From assembly GCF_013385145.1 (NCBI RefSeq), contig NZ_JABZEC010000003.1, forward strand, positions 186,001 to 250,000: a DNA stretch of 64,000 nt. The letters run 5' to 3'. Shown in pieces: positions 45,082-54,211 of the stretch (the first letter of the stretch is position 1; every line of letters starts with the position of its first letter). The DNA is from Bombilactobacillus apium. GTDB lineage: Bacteria > Bacillota > Bacilli > Lactobacillales > Lactobacillaceae. Below the pieces are notes generated by a model. The model ran no database searches and was not told the origin of the DNA. It saw only the letters and a list, made by a program, of their open reading frames with translations. The position numbers and the translations under genes are program-made.

Positions 45082-45848
45082 GATCTCCGTGTTTGGGGTT
45101 CAGTATATAATTCAATTAAATGCTGGTAGTCAGCGGGAGTTAATTTTAAAACTTGTTGGCGAAATTGATTCCAGCTACCGTAGACGCTCAACAGGGCCTT
45201 TTCAACGGCCGCAATTGTTGCTTGATCGGCTGGCGTTAAATTAATTTGCTCCAACTGGGCATCGGCTGAATTACGGAGTCCCCGCAAATCCGAGTTTTGT
45301 TGATACATCAAATTGGTCAATAAATAGTCGCGGGTAATCACAGCTAGCGGTACTTTTAAAACAAATAAAAACAAAATAGCTAAGATTCCGGTGCGATCTT
45401 TCCCCGCTGAACAGTGAAATAAGACTACTTTTTCAGGTTGATCATTAGTCAATAAGAGCTGAAAAAAGGCTTGGAAGACCCGCTGACAGTGTTGATCCAA
45501 AACCACTGCTTGATACATTTGAGCTAAGCCCACTCCCTGAATGGCTGCCGGCAACTGATGATATTGTCTTTCTCCACTACCATCACCGGGATATAAAGGC
45601 CAATGATAATTATGCCAACTATCGACCGCCGGATCAGGCCAATTCTGCCGCTCATAATCTGAACGCAAATCAACGCAATAGCGCAGTCCATAGTCAGTCA
45701 AGAAGTTTTGTTCATCCTTGGTTAATTCACTTAAATAGCCCGCTCGCAGCAATTTATGCCAGCGCAATTGGCGCCCCATTTCTGTAGGATAGCCTCCCAG
45801 TTCGCGTAAATTATAAGTTTTTTGAAATGGAAAAATTCGGTTTGGCAT
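45078..45848 (-). CDS. Protein-tyrosine phosphatase, Y_phosphatase3 family (second copy)
   Basis: 256 residues with active site LFHCSAGKDRTGILA near 146-159 and N-terminal YNLRELGGYPTEMGRQLRWHKLLRAG as in the 20520 paralogue. The DLRSDYERQ loop is present. The two proteins share domain order but differ in linker length, so they are old paralogues, not a recent duplication. Substrate unknown. Confidence 0.9.
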   Translation of the reverse strand: MPNRIFPFQKTYNLRELGGYPTEMGRQLRWHKLLRAGYLSELTKDEQNFLTDYGLRYCVDLRSDYERQNWPDPAVDSWHNYHWPLYPGDGSGERQYHQLPAAIQGVGLAQMYQAVVLDQHCQRVFQAFFQLLLTNDQPEKVVLFHCSAGKDRTGILAILFLFVLKVPLAVITRDYLLTNLMYQQNSDLRGLRNSADAQLEQINLTPADQATIAAVEKALLSVYGSWNQFRQQVLKLTPADYQHLIELYTEPQTRRS

Positions 45849-45946
45849 AATTTATCTCCCCTGATTCATAATTCACCTCTGTAAAATCTCCTCCAAGTAA
45901 TGCAATTTGGAAACAATTCTTTTACAATATAAGTTAAGGTGATTAA

Positions 45947-46723
45947 ATGCCCAAATTAAGTATTATCATTCCATTATACAATGAAGCGGGGCACTTGATG
46001 AAAAATCTCCAATCATTACTTGCCCAAACTAACCCAGATTTTGAAGTTATCCTTGTCGACGATGGTTCAACCGACCAAACTAATGCTCTCGCTAGCAGTT
46101 GGGTACAAGAACACAGTCAGTTTCGACTTTTAACCCTCCCCAGCAATCAGGGAATTTCCAGTGCTCGTAACGCAGGAATTAAAGAGGCTCAAGGAGAGCT
46201 GATTACTTTTATAGACGGTGACGACTGGGTTGAGCCCAATTATACCGACTTTTTTTTGCGTTGCTTTACCTACTATCACCTTGATTTAGCGGTTTGTGGT
46301 TATATCAAGGAACCGCCGAAGAAGAATGCTAAAATTCCGACTACCACAATTCAAGGTTTCTGCGATCAAGCCGAAGTTATTCGTCAAATCACGAAAATGT
46401 CGGGATCTGTGATGGGCTATACTTGGAACAAAGTCTACCGGACGGATCTAATTCGTAAATACCAACTAGAGTTTGACCCTGATATTTCCTTAATGGAAGA
46501 TCAAATTTTCAATGTTCAATATGCTGTCCACGCACAAAATTTTTATATCCAATCCCCGCCGTTATACCATTACTGGCAACACGAAGATAGTGCTTCCCAC
46601 ACACATGATCTAGAAAGTGCCAAAAGTATCGGCTTAGCTAATTATCGAATTGCTAAAATCATCTTAGCCAATAAGAAAAGTAGCTCGAACTCCAATTCCC
46701 CTTCCGATTATGATTTTTCCTAG
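45947..46723 (+). CDS. Family 2 glycosyltransferase
   Basis: 258 residues, GT-A fold: LSIIIPLYNEAGHL at the start, nucleotide-sugar site VILVDDGSTDQTN near 36, QGISSARNAGI near 70 and the metal motif FIDGDDWVEPNY near 88, then EDQIFNVQY near 186 as the base region. No membrane segment; likely attaches a sugar in wall or exopolysaccharide assembly. The DUF1694 gene starts 10 bp later. Confidence 0.9.
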   Translation: MPKLSIIIPLYNEAGHLMKNLQSLLAQTNPDFEVILVDDGSTDQTNALASSWVQEHSQFRLLTLPSNQGISSARNAGIKEAQGELITFIDGDDWVEPNYTDFFLRCFTYYHLDLAVCGYIKEPPKKNAKIPTTTIQGFCDQAEVIRQITKMSGSVMGYTWNKVYRTDLIRKYQLEFDPDISLMEDQIFNVQYAVHAQNFYIQSPPLYHYWQHEDSASHTHDLESAKSIGLANYRIAKIILANKKSSSNSNSPSDYDFS

Positions 46724-46733
46724 GAGGTTCTAG

Positions 46734-47123
46734 ATGACCAATCTCGAAGATTATCTCAAAAAGAATGTCTTTGGTACTCCCCAGCTTAACCCTGACGAAA
46801 AGCGGCAATTTTTAGGCAACTTTCGTGAACGGGTTGCTCTAGCTTTAACAGTTGCCCAATTACGCAATCCAGCTACCTGGACGACAATTCAACAAGTGAT
46901 GCAACAATATCCCCAATACCATTTATTTATTAATGGTCGTTTGAATTCAACTCCGCGAACTAAATTACTAAAATTAGCTGTTCAACTCCACTATCAATTT
47001 ACAATTACTGACCAAAGTAAAATCCGCGTTAAAAATCAAGCCTTAGGCGAGCAAGAAATGGGTCTCGTGATCGCCGATGACAAACACCATATCTCCAAGC
47101 CAATTCTCTTAACCCGACACTAA
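46734..47123 (+). CDS. yueI: DUF1694 (YueI-like) protein
   Basis: 129 residues matching the YueI family by its opening LEDYLKKNVFGTPQLNPDEKRQFLG and FRERVALALTVAQL. Function unknown in all known members. AGGAGG precedes the ATG and the gene is in an operon with the glycosyltransferase. Confidence 0.8.
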   Translation: MTNLEDYLKKNVFGTPQLNPDEKRQFLGNFRERVALALTVAQLRNPATWTTIQQVMQQYPQYHLFINGRLNSTPRTKLLKLAVQLHYQFTITDQSKIRVKNQALGEQEMGLVIADDKHHISKPILLTRH

Positions 47124-47190
47124 AACGGGCTAGCCTAATTAAGTAGCTTTCCTTAACTTACCGCCAAAACGGTGGGTTTTTTGACGAAAT

Positions 47191-47248
47191 AAAAAATAGC
47201 TAACTCCTTTTGCCACTAATTAAAGTGGAAATCGAGTTAGCTATTTTA
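47191..47248. terminator. Shared terminator
   Basis: AAAATAGCTAACTC / GAGTTAGCTATTTT with a 27-nt loop. A small ACCG/CGGT hairpin with T6 precedes it at 47159-47181. Confidence 0.82.
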
Positions 47249-47260
47249 GTTTTTAGGTGA

Positions 47261-47794
47261 TTAATTGGAGTTACTTAAATAAATTCCCATCGGCAAACCA
47301 AGCTGTTGACTGATTTGTAAATATACCCGGACATCATAATGATGATGATAAAGTAAATGATAACGTTCTGGTCCATTCACCGTCATGAGCTGCGAATCCT
47401 GCAGACCATTACGCAAATAAAAAGCATACCGGCGCTGGCGTTGCTCAAAATTAGGGGCACTTTTTTCTACCAGTTCACTTTCCAGCATTAACCCCTGTGG
47501 AAAGACCTGTTTCAACTGTTGAACAACCTGTGAACCTAAATTTTGTCCCCGTTCTTCTGGACTAATCGCCAAATATACAACAAAACATTCCTGGACAGCA
47601 AATTGAACTCCAAATAAAATTCCCACGGGGCGCTGATCAGATTTGATAGTCTGTAATTGCATCCGCGAGTCAGTTTGAGCCAGCTCTTGAAGTTGGTTCC
47701 AAGGCAAACGTTCAACTGCGGGAAAAGCCTGTTCATACAACTGATGCCACCAAGTTAATTCAGTAGTTAACGTTGGCGTAATCTCGATTGTCAT
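47261..47794 (-). CDS. GNAT-family acetyltransferase
   Basis: 177 residues: VVYLAISPEERGQNLGSQVVQQL near 73 is the acetyl-CoA motif (R-G-Q-N-L-G), with RRYAFYLRNGLQDSQ near 121 as the usual C-terminal part. The start TTG/ATG pair has a poor ribosome site, so the N-terminus is uncertain. Substrate unknown. Confidence 0.85.
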   Translation of the reverse strand: MTIEITPTLTTELTWWHQLYEQAFPAVERLPWNQLQELAQTDSRMQLQTIKSDQRPVGILFGVQFAVQECFVVYLAISPEERGQNLGSQVVQQLKQVFPQGLMLESELVEKSAPNFEQRQRRYAFYLRNGLQDSQLMTVNGPERYHLLYHHHYDVRVYLQISQQLGLPMGIYLSNSN

Positions 47795-47866
47795 CAAAAG
47801 TCACTCACTTTATTTAAGTTTGCTTTCATTATATCAATAATTAGCCCAAAAATATATGCATCCTCA

Positions 47867-48715
47867 TTAGCTATTCACTCCGGGAGCGACTCGAGCTAAA
47901 CGTTGGATCTCATATAAAGCTTCTTGAGCTAAATCATGGGCTCCAATCTCTTCCAATAATTCACATTGAACCATCGCCGCATTGTACTGCTGAAGACATA
48001 ATTTTAAGCGTAGTTGGGCTAGAATCCAAAGATCGTAGCGCGGCAATTTCTGGGCTAATTTACCAGCAAATTGGAGCAAAATTTGCGTCTGCTTAAAATC
48101 TTGCGCGGCCAAAGTTATCGTCGAAGTATTCAAAACTAAGGCTAACTTCAATTCTCCTAACTGGGGATATTTACTCTGGAGCACCTTTAAAACTTGCAAC
48201 ATGACTTGTACCGCCATTTTAGAATCAAAAAAGTATAAAATATCATTGACTAAGTATAAATCTAACCTAGTCCATAAATTAAGCTCGGATAAATAATACC
48301 AAACGGGTTCTACCAAACGCCGTGCTGATGCATATTGGTGTTTTTTAACTTCTTGTAAAGCGGTAACCACAATCACCAAACGAGCGATATCTTGATCAAA
48401 ATTACGCTTTAAATAAGTTTGACAATCTCCGATAAATTGCTGCAGCTGGGTCCTGGAGCTCAAGAGCGAAAGTTGCGTAAAAGCTTGAATTAGCGCCTGT
48501 TTAGGACTTTGTTGACAGTTATTACGGATATATTCAAATTCTCCCACGGTTAAACCTAACTGTTCAATGAGGTAGAGAGCATTATTGTAAGAAGGTGTCG
48601 TTAAATTATTTTCAATCTTAGAAATTGACGTATGCGACAATTGGCCATAGGTTAAACTGGATTGTGTAATTTTACGCGATAATCGAATTTTTTTAAGTGT
48701 GTCCCCAAATTTCAT
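47867..48715 (-). CDS. Rgg-like regulator
   Basis: 282 residues, XRE helix-turn-helix at 3-55 (FGDTLKKIRLSRKITQSSLTYGQLSHTSISKIEN) followed by helical repeats as in Rgg/MutR. It is divergent from the deacetylase-like/DUF6056 pair with 124 bp between starts, so those two are the likely targets. Confidence 0.87.
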   Translation of the reverse strand: MKFGDTLKKIRLSRKITQSSLTYGQLSHTSISKIENNLTTPSYNNALYLIEQLGLTVGEFEYIRNNCQQSPKQALIQAFTQLSLLSSRTQLQQFIGDCQTYLKRNFDQDIARLVIVVTALQEVKKHQYASARRLVEPVWYYLSELNLWTRLDLYLVNDILYFFDSKMAVQVMLQVLKVLQSKYPQLGELKLALVLNTSTITLAAQDFKQTQILLQFAGKLAQKLPRYDLWILAQLRLKLCLQQYNAAMVQCELLEEIGAHDLAQEALYEIQRLARVAPGVNS

Positions 48716-48839
48716 AAAAATCTCCCCCAGGGTAATTACTGTGAATATAGTTTACTTTACAGGCAAATTAGCTACAAATATTATAGAATTAATTTTAAAC
48801 GACTTACTGTTAATTTTTTAACCACAAAGAAGGCTCTAT

Positions 48840-49715
48840 ATGAAAAAAACCGAACATCGGATCTTCTTCGTTGTTGCCTGTCTCCTGCTCCTACTCGCCT
48901 TTGGCACCACGATTGTCCAGTACCACAGCCAAAAAACTAGCCTTAATGATCTCAGTACTGGCCTGCTAGCTCCCCAAAAGTCAGGTCAGCCTGGAATTAT
49001 GATTTTAAGTTACCGACGAATTCTCAAACCTAGCCTTTCTACTAGTCTACTAACCTTAAAAAGTAGTGAAGAATTTCATCGTTATCTTAATACTACCCGA
49101 AATTTAAAAAAACAATTGGCCTATCTCCGGGCCCATCATGTGCGAATTATTAGTTTGGAAGAAGCTCTCAGCTTAATTCGTAAACGGCGGCCTCTTCACC
49201 ACCAATACGTAGTTCTCACCGTCGATGGTGCTGACCAGACAATCTATGATAACTGGCTCCCCATCATGCGCCAGCAACAGCTCCCATTCACAATTTTTGT
49301 CACGACCGGCAGTTTGGGTGATTATCAAAATGCAGTCAAAATGATGTCTTGGAAACAATTACAAAAGTTATTTGCTACGGGACTGGCGACCGTCGGTTCC
49401 AAAACCGATAGTATGAATTTTCTAGTTGATAATTATCCTGCCCTTACTGCGGTTGATTTTAACAGTCTGCAACTAGATTTCCAAAAGTCAATTCAGAAAA
49501 TCAAACGACATCTCCACGTCTCTGTGCGATACTTTGCCTATCCTTTTGGATATTATAATCAAGACTATCAAAAAACATTGGTAAAGGATAACTTTATTAC
49601 TTTTTCCTTAAAAAATCGAATTATCACTTCTAAATCTTCCCTGAGCCAACCTCTCCCTAGAATCTCAGTCGACAAGGAGAATTGGAACAATGTCATCACT
49701 AAATGGATTCATTAA
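48840..49715 (+). CDS. IcaB-like NodB-fold protein with degenerate metal site
   Basis: 291 residues: N-terminal membrane anchor (FFVVACLLLLLAFGTTIV), then a polysaccharide-deacetylase domain from about 120. The TFDDG motif reads LTVDGADQT (second, metal-binding Asp is Gly), and the H-x3-H motif of IcaB-type enzymes reads VGSKTDSMN with both His gone; the FAYPFGYYN motif is kept. So metal-dependent deacetylation is doubtful. It overlaps the DUF6056 gene by 26 bp, pointing to a joint role in surface polysaccharide. Divergent from an Rgg gene. Confidence 0.82.
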   Translation: MKKTEHRIFFVVACLLLLLAFGTTIVQYHSQKTSLNDLSTGLLAPQKSGQPGIMILSYRRILKPSLSTSLLTLKSSEEFHRYLNTTRNLKKQLAYLRAHHVRIISLEEALSLIRKRRPLHHQYVVLTVDGADQTIYDNWLPIMRQQQLPFTIFVTTGSLGDYQNAVKMMSWKQLQKLFATGLATVGSKTDSMNFLVDNYPALTAVDFNSLQLDFQKSIQKIKRHLHVSVRYFAYPFGYYNQDYQKTLVKDNFITFSLKNRIITSKSSLSQPLPRISVDKENWNNVITKWIH

Positions 49716-51162
49716 AAAATTACCAGCTCGATTTCCCCACTACTTAGCCTTGGGGTCCATTTTTCTGCTTACAGCGCTTTTGTTTTTTCACTTGAACGAT
49801 CTTTCGGGTTACGCTAGTGATGACTTTCTTTACCATTTTATGTTTCGCGGCGAATGGCCTCACGTTGATCAACATCAAATTAATAATTTCTTTGATTTAT
49901 TTATTTCCATTTATAATCACACCACGATTTGGAATGGTCGGATCGTGGCCCATACTCTGGCCCAGACTTTTCTACAATTTCCCAAACCACTTTTTAACGG
50001 GGCCAATACACTGATGTTTTTAATTATTGGCGTCCAAATAAACTTATTCTTAAAGCCTCAGTTAAAAGATCTCCATCCTTTCAACCTATCCTTGACCTAT
50101 CTCTTGATGTTTCTATTTCTTCCTGACTATGGTCATTCCATCATGTGGGAAACCGGGTCATTTAATTACTTATGGGCATCCTTCTTTTATTTAAACTTTC
50201 TGCTTCTCTTTCGTTGGCACTACCAGCCCCGTCGTCCTAGCCTGCCGATTACTTTAATTATTTTATTTCTCAGTTTCTGCGCTGGTAATACCAACGAAAA
50301 TATTGGACCCGTGGTTATTATTATCGGTTATTTATACTATCGCTCCAATCAGGCGCTGCCTTTATCCCAACACTTTTGGGGTCTTATTTCCTGTTTGATG
50401 GGATCAATTACCTTAATTACTCATAATAACGGCGAAAAGATGGCCCAAAACGGAGGTATTTTCAATATTTCTGGGATTATTGCTAGTACTTGGCGACTTT
50501 CGGGAGCCTTAATTTGCTTGATTTTCATCTTGATAATTATCATTACTTCGGCAATGCTCCAAAACCCTAAATGGGGTAAAAACCAATGGCGCAATATTTA
50601 CAGTCCTTGGTGGACAGCACTACTTTTAATTTTGGGAAGTGTTGTCAGTATTGGAGCCTTAGTTCTTTCACCACAACTGCCTGATCGAACTTGGTTTGGA
50701 AGTAACCTTTTTCTCATTATTACTTTTTTAGTCTTACTCAACGAATTACCCCAATTAGGTTATTACTATCCCGAAATTCACCAACAATTTCGGATCAGTT
50801 TACTAGCTGTACTTCTCCTCTTTAGCTACAGTACTTATTATCTTGCCAACCGAACCTTGGCCCACAATTATCAGGCCTTTAATACCGAAGTAGAAATTAT
50901 TAAACAAACTCCCCCAAAACTAAGTGCCAAAGTTCCCATCATGATTGATACCGAAAACAAATATAGTCCCTACTTTCGAACCGCCTTCCTAGAAGGAGGA
51001 AACGATCCCAATCATAAATGGGCTAATGCTTGGATGGCGAAATATTATGGGGTCAAGGCCGTCTTTGCTCGCTCAGATCAAGCACTCCTCCCTAACCCCA
51101 AGTTTTGCTTGTATAAATATCTTCCTTGGGCAGCTTGGATGAATTATTTTAATTTACAATAA
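49690..51162 (+). CDS. DUF6056-family polytopic membrane protein
   Basis: 490 residues with about ten membrane segments and an extracytoplasmic C-terminal part. The early SGYASDDFLYHFMFRGEWP and HSIMWETGSFNYLWASFFYL fit DUF6056/GtrII-like proteins, which are thought to transfer sugars from lipid carriers. AAGGAG lies ahead of ATG 49690. Co-translated with the NodB-fold gene. Confidence 0.78.
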   Translation: MSSLNGFIKKLPARFPHYLALGSIFLLTALLFFHLNDLSGYASDDFLYHFMFRGEWPHVDQHQINNFFDLFISIYNHTTIWNGRIVAHTLAQTFLQFPKPLFNGANTLMFLIIGVQINLFLKPQLKDLHPFNLSLTYLLMFLFLPDYGHSIMWETGSFNYLWASFFYLNFLLLFRWHYQPRRPSLPITLIILFLSFCAGNTNENIGPVVIIIGYLYYRSNQALPLSQHFWGLISCLMGSITLITHNNGEKMAQNGGIFNISGIIASTWRLSGALICLIFILIIIITSAMLQNPKWGKNQWRNIYSPWWTALLLILGSVVSIGALVLSPQLPDRTWFGSNLFLIITFLVLLNELPQLGYYYPEIHQQFRISLLAVLLLFSYSTYYLANRTLAHNYQAFNTEVEIIKQTPPKLSAKVPIMIDTENKYSPYFRTAFLEGGNDPNHKWANAWMAKYYGVKAVFARSDQALLPNPKFCLYKYLPWAAWMNYFNLQ

Positions 51163-51200
51163 GCTTAATTATTTAGAATCCGATTGCAAAATTTGAAAGC

Positions 51201-51248
51201 AAAAATAAAGTTCAGGGAGTAGACAAGCACTCGCTGAACTTTATTTTT
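51201..51248. terminator. Shared terminator
   Basis: AAAAATAAAGTTCAG / CTGAACTTTATTTTT with inner GAGT/CTC pairing; serves both flanking genes. Confidence 0.9.
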
Positions 51249-51256
51249 ATAAAAAT

Positions 51257-52180
51257 CTAAAAGTGATTCACCTGCGCGCCTCTTGTTACTCGCTGTTGAG
51301 TTACTTGGGCGGGACCGGTGTATTCAACTTTACTTGCATTCTTAGCTTGGATCTGCAATTCTTGTTGAGCATTAGCTATCACTCGACTTCCAACTGTTGC
51401 TTGAACACTTAGATCAGCAATTGGAACTTGCCCTGCTTGGACTTGGGAGGCCGTTCGAGCTGTAAGTTGTCCGTGGGCAATTACCGCTGCAGCTTGCTGT
51501 AAATTAATTCCCGAAGCACTCGTAGCTGTGGCTACCAAATCATCTGTTTGGAGCTGATTAACTTGCACTTGGGAAGCCGAGCTACTCTTAAGGTTTACTT
51601 GTGGTGCTTGGAGCTGATTAATTTGAGCTCGAGAAGCTGAGCTACTGGTAACATCCACTTGCTTAGCTTGGACTTGACCCAAGTTCATACTGCTAGCAGC
51701 AGTTGCCTTTATTTCCAAGGAACCCGAAGAATGAACTTTTTCTGCCGTTATTGTTGCACTACTGCTGGCCTTTAAGTTCTGAATTTCCGAAGCTGCTAAG
51801 AAAACGCGAATCGGTTGCGACGGCCGAATAAGTTTTCCATCACTTCGATCCAAATAAACGCTAACAGCGCCATTTTGATTTTCTACTTTAACCCGGCTCT
51901 GTAAGTTCTGATCGGTTTGGACGGTCCCAGTTTCCTGATCTTGATCAGTTAAAACAGCTTGAATTCCCTCACTGACCGTCAAAGAGTGAAATTGGCCGAC
52001 CGTTCTCGTAGTCGTCTCGATTTGACCATTCCCAACGATCGTTTCATTGGGCATCATCCCTTGAGAGCCTGAATTATTAATAATAATTGCTTGACCGACA
52101 GTCGGAGTTGCGATTGTACCAGCGAAACCCAAACAAGTGAGAGCTGTGGTCCCGAGCAAGATTGATTTCTTTATTGACAA
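51257..52180 (-). CDS. Secreted GIN-domain (DUF2807) protein
   Basis: 307 residues with a cleavable signal peptide (about 31 residues, ending near TVGQA). After TVGQFHSLTVSEGIQAVL comes the head-GIN beta-helix: repeated blocks of Ser/Ala/Gln turns such as KASSSATITAEK, TSSSASRAQINQLQA and KSSSASQVQVNQLQ, each about 20 residues. No wall-anchor motif. Surface or secreted protein of unknown role. AAAGGGGGA precedes the start. Confidence 0.85.
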   Translation of the reverse strand: MSIKKSILLGTTALTCLGFAGTIATPTVGQAIIINNSGSQGMMPNETIVGNGQIETTTRTVGQFHSLTVSEGIQAVLTDQDQETGTVQTDQNLQSRVKVENQNGAVSVYLDRSDGKLIRPSQPIRVFLAASEIQNLKASSSATITAEKVHSSGSLEIKATAASSMNLGQVQAKQVDVTSSSASRAQINQLQAPQVNLKSSSASQVQVNQLQTDDLVATATSASGINLQQAAAVIAHGQLTARTASQVQAGQVPIADLSVQATVGSRVIANAQQELQIQAKNASKVEYTGPAQVTQQRVTRGAQVNHF

Positions 52181-52290
52181 ATTATTTTCCCCCTTTCTGT
52201 TACTTATGATGTTTAGTGTAAACTACTCTCAATAATTATTCAAGATAATAGTAATAATTTGCTAAAAAGTAGTCCTAAAACAGTCGTTAA

Positions 52291-52326
52291 TAATAAAAAA
52301 ACCAGTTAGCAACTTTACTAACTGGT
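52291..52326 (-). terminator. nagA terminator
   Basis: ACCAGTTAG / CTAACTGGT with T7 on the minus strand. Confidence 0.85.
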
Positions 52327-52349
52327 AATTAGATCTCATAGTTTAAAAA

Positions 52350-53504
52350 TTAAACTTCGTAACGTTTGTTTCCATCTAAATAGGTTGCTTGTAAGTTCAT
52401 TTCGGGATCTAAAACGATAAAGTCAGCAGCCCGACCTGGTAAGATTGCCCCAGCTTGAGCACTAATTCCGGCACTTTGAGCTGGAGTTGCCGAAGCCATC
52501 CGAACGGCTTCTTGAGCGGTTGCAATATTCCAGAGATAGACATTTTTGACCGCGTCATTTAACTTCAGAATACTTCCAGCTAAATTGTGAGTTTCATCTT
52601 TCAAACGAGCAGTTCCGTTACCGACAACTACGGGCAATTCACCTAACATATAATCGCCATCGGGCATCATTCCAGCCGACATACAGTCTGTAACTAAGAC
52701 AATGTGTTCACTGCCCTTAACCTTAACCAAAATCCGAGCTGAATAAGGATTAACATGGTGGCCATCACAAATTAATTCATCATTGACTTCGCTCAAGCTC
52801 ATAGCTGCTCCAACCATTCCCGGAGCCCGATGATTCAAAGGACTCATGGCATTATAGGTATGGGTGAAAGTTGTAGCTCCGGCTTCCACACAAGCTTTGG
52901 CTTGCTCAAAAGTAGCTGAGCTATGACCCAAACAAACTACTGCACCACTGGCACTAACTTTTTCGCAGAATTCAACTGCTCCCTCACGTTCCGGAGCAAT
53001 CGTAATTTGCCGTAGTAAACCTTGTGCTGCTTCTTGCCATTCATTAAAAGTTTCCACATTCGGATCACCAAAATACTTAGGATTTTGCGCACCCTTATGT
53101 TCTGGGGTAAAGAAAGGTCCTTCAAAATTGATTCCGGCTACTTTAGCTCCGGTAAACTTGTCTTGATTTTGGGCAATGGTGGCACAAATATCCCTTAATT
53201 GTTCTTTAGAACCTGTAACTGTTGTTGGCAGCCAAGAAGTAACTCCGCATTGCAAAAGACCTTCTGCCATCGCGTTGATCCCGTCAGCGTCGTTATCCAT
53301 GACATCATGCCCCAACAAACCATGAATATGCGTATCTACTAGTCCGGGAGCAATATAAGATGTCCCATAATCAATAATCTCACCTTCAGGACGCTGGTCC
53401 TCTGGGAGATATCGACCAAATTTACCATCAGCCGTTAATTCTAAATACCCACCGTTTTCCGTAGTATTATGAAGAAAGAATTTTGCCGCATGTAAATACT
53501 TCAT
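52350..53504 (-). CDS. nagA: N-acetylglucosamine-6-phosphate deacetylase
   Basis: Deacetylates GlcNAc-6-P to glucosamine-6-P during amino-sugar use and wall recycling. 384 residues. Seen: APGLVDTHIHGLLGHD near residue 55, metal Glu in NFEGPFFTPEHKGA near 127, VCLGHSSATFEQA near 188, TFTHTYNAMSPLNHR near 206 and LVTDCMSAGMMPDG near 266 with the catalytic Asp. ATG 53504 follows AGGAGG; the longer frame lacks support. Palindrome ATTGG-6-CCAAT sits just upstream. nagB is not adjacent. Confidence 0.96.
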   Translation of the reverse strand: MKYLHAAKFFLHNTTENGGYLELTADGKFGRYLPEDQRPEGEIIDYGTSYIAPGLVDTHIHGLLGHDVMDNDADGINAMAEGLLQCGVTSWLPTTVTGSKEQLRDICATIAQNQDKFTGAKVAGINFEGPFFTPEHKGAQNPKYFGDPNVETFNEWQEAAQGLLRQITIAPEREGAVEFCEKVSASGAVVCLGHSSATFEQAKACVEAGATTFTHTYNAMSPLNHRAPGMVGAAMSLSEVNDELICDGHHVNPYSARILVKVKGSEHIVLVTDCMSAGMMPDGDYMLGELPVVVGNGTARLKDETHNLAGSILKLNDAVKNVYLWNIATAQEAVRMASATPAQSAGISAQAGAILPGRAADFIVLDPEMNLQATYLDGNKRYEV

Positions 53505-53520
53505 ATATAACAGCCTCCTA

Positions 53521-53536
53521 ATTGGTATATTCCAAT
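53521..53536. promoter_or_regulatory. Candidate NagR/DasR-type operator of nagA
   Basis: ATTGGTATATTCCAAT, 17 bp above the nagA start. It resembles the dre consensus ATTGGTCTAGACCAAT of GntR-family amino-sugar regulators. Confidence 0.5.
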
Positions 53537-53675
53537 TAGAATTGTACACGCTTGCGAAAATAATGTAAATTACTTTTAGTTTAATTTTTGAATTTCTTCT
53601 ATCTTACTAGAGACTGACGTAGACCCCAAATTGCGCTACAATAAAGTTAGATTATTAAATAAGAAGGCAGAAATA

Positions 53676-54149
53676 ATGGCAAAAGTAGAAAGTTTTACCC
53701 TAGATCATACGAAAGTTAAGGCTCCTTATGTTCGCCTAATCACCGTTGAGACCGGGAAAAAAGGCGATAAAATCGCCAACTACGATTTACGACTCGTCCA
53801 ACCTAACGAAAATGCAATTCCGACAGCCGGCTTGCACACCATTGAACATCTATTAGCAGGACTCTTACGTGATCAACTAGCCGGCGTGATCGACTGCTCA
53901 CCTTTTGGTTGTCGGACCGGTTTTCATTTAATTACTTGGAGTGAATATTCCACCACCGAAGTTGCGCAAGCTCTAAAAGTTGCTCTGACTAAAATTCGAG
54001 ATGAAATTCAATGGGACGACGTTCAAGGAACAACCATTGAAAGTTGTGGTAATTACCGCGATCATTCGCTCTTTTCCGCTAAGGAATGGTGTAAAAAGAT
54101 TCTGGACGAAGGCATTAGTGACCAGCCTTTCACGCGCCACACCGTTTAA
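53676..54149 (+). CDS. luxS: S-ribosylhomocysteine lyase
   Basis: Converts S-ribosylhomocysteine to homocysteine and DPD, the AI-2 precursor. 157 residues. Zinc ligands HTIEH near 55-59 and Cys in ESCGNYRDH near 125; catalytic Cys in [12 protein letters not shown] near 83. ATG 53676 is preferred (AAGAAGGCAG ahead); the longer frame begins at 53631. Confidence 0.97.
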   Translation: MAKVESFTLDHTKVKAPYVRLITVETGKKGDKIANYDLRLVQPNENAIPTAGLHTIEHLLAGLLRDQLAGVIDCSPFGCRTGFHLITWSEYSTTEVAQALKVALTKIRDEIQWDDVQGTTIESCGNYRDHSLFSAKEWCKKILDEGISDQPFTRHTV

Positions 54150-54172
54150 AAAGCCAAGCTTCATTTAGATCT

Positions 54173-54209
54173 AAAAAGAGACACTCGAAAATTTTCGAGT
54201 GTCTCTTTT
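54173..54209. terminator. Shared terminator
   Basis: AAAAGAGACACTCGAAAA / TTTTCGAGTGTCTCTTTT, between luxS and ddl. Confidence 0.92.
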
Positions 54210-54211
54210 AA

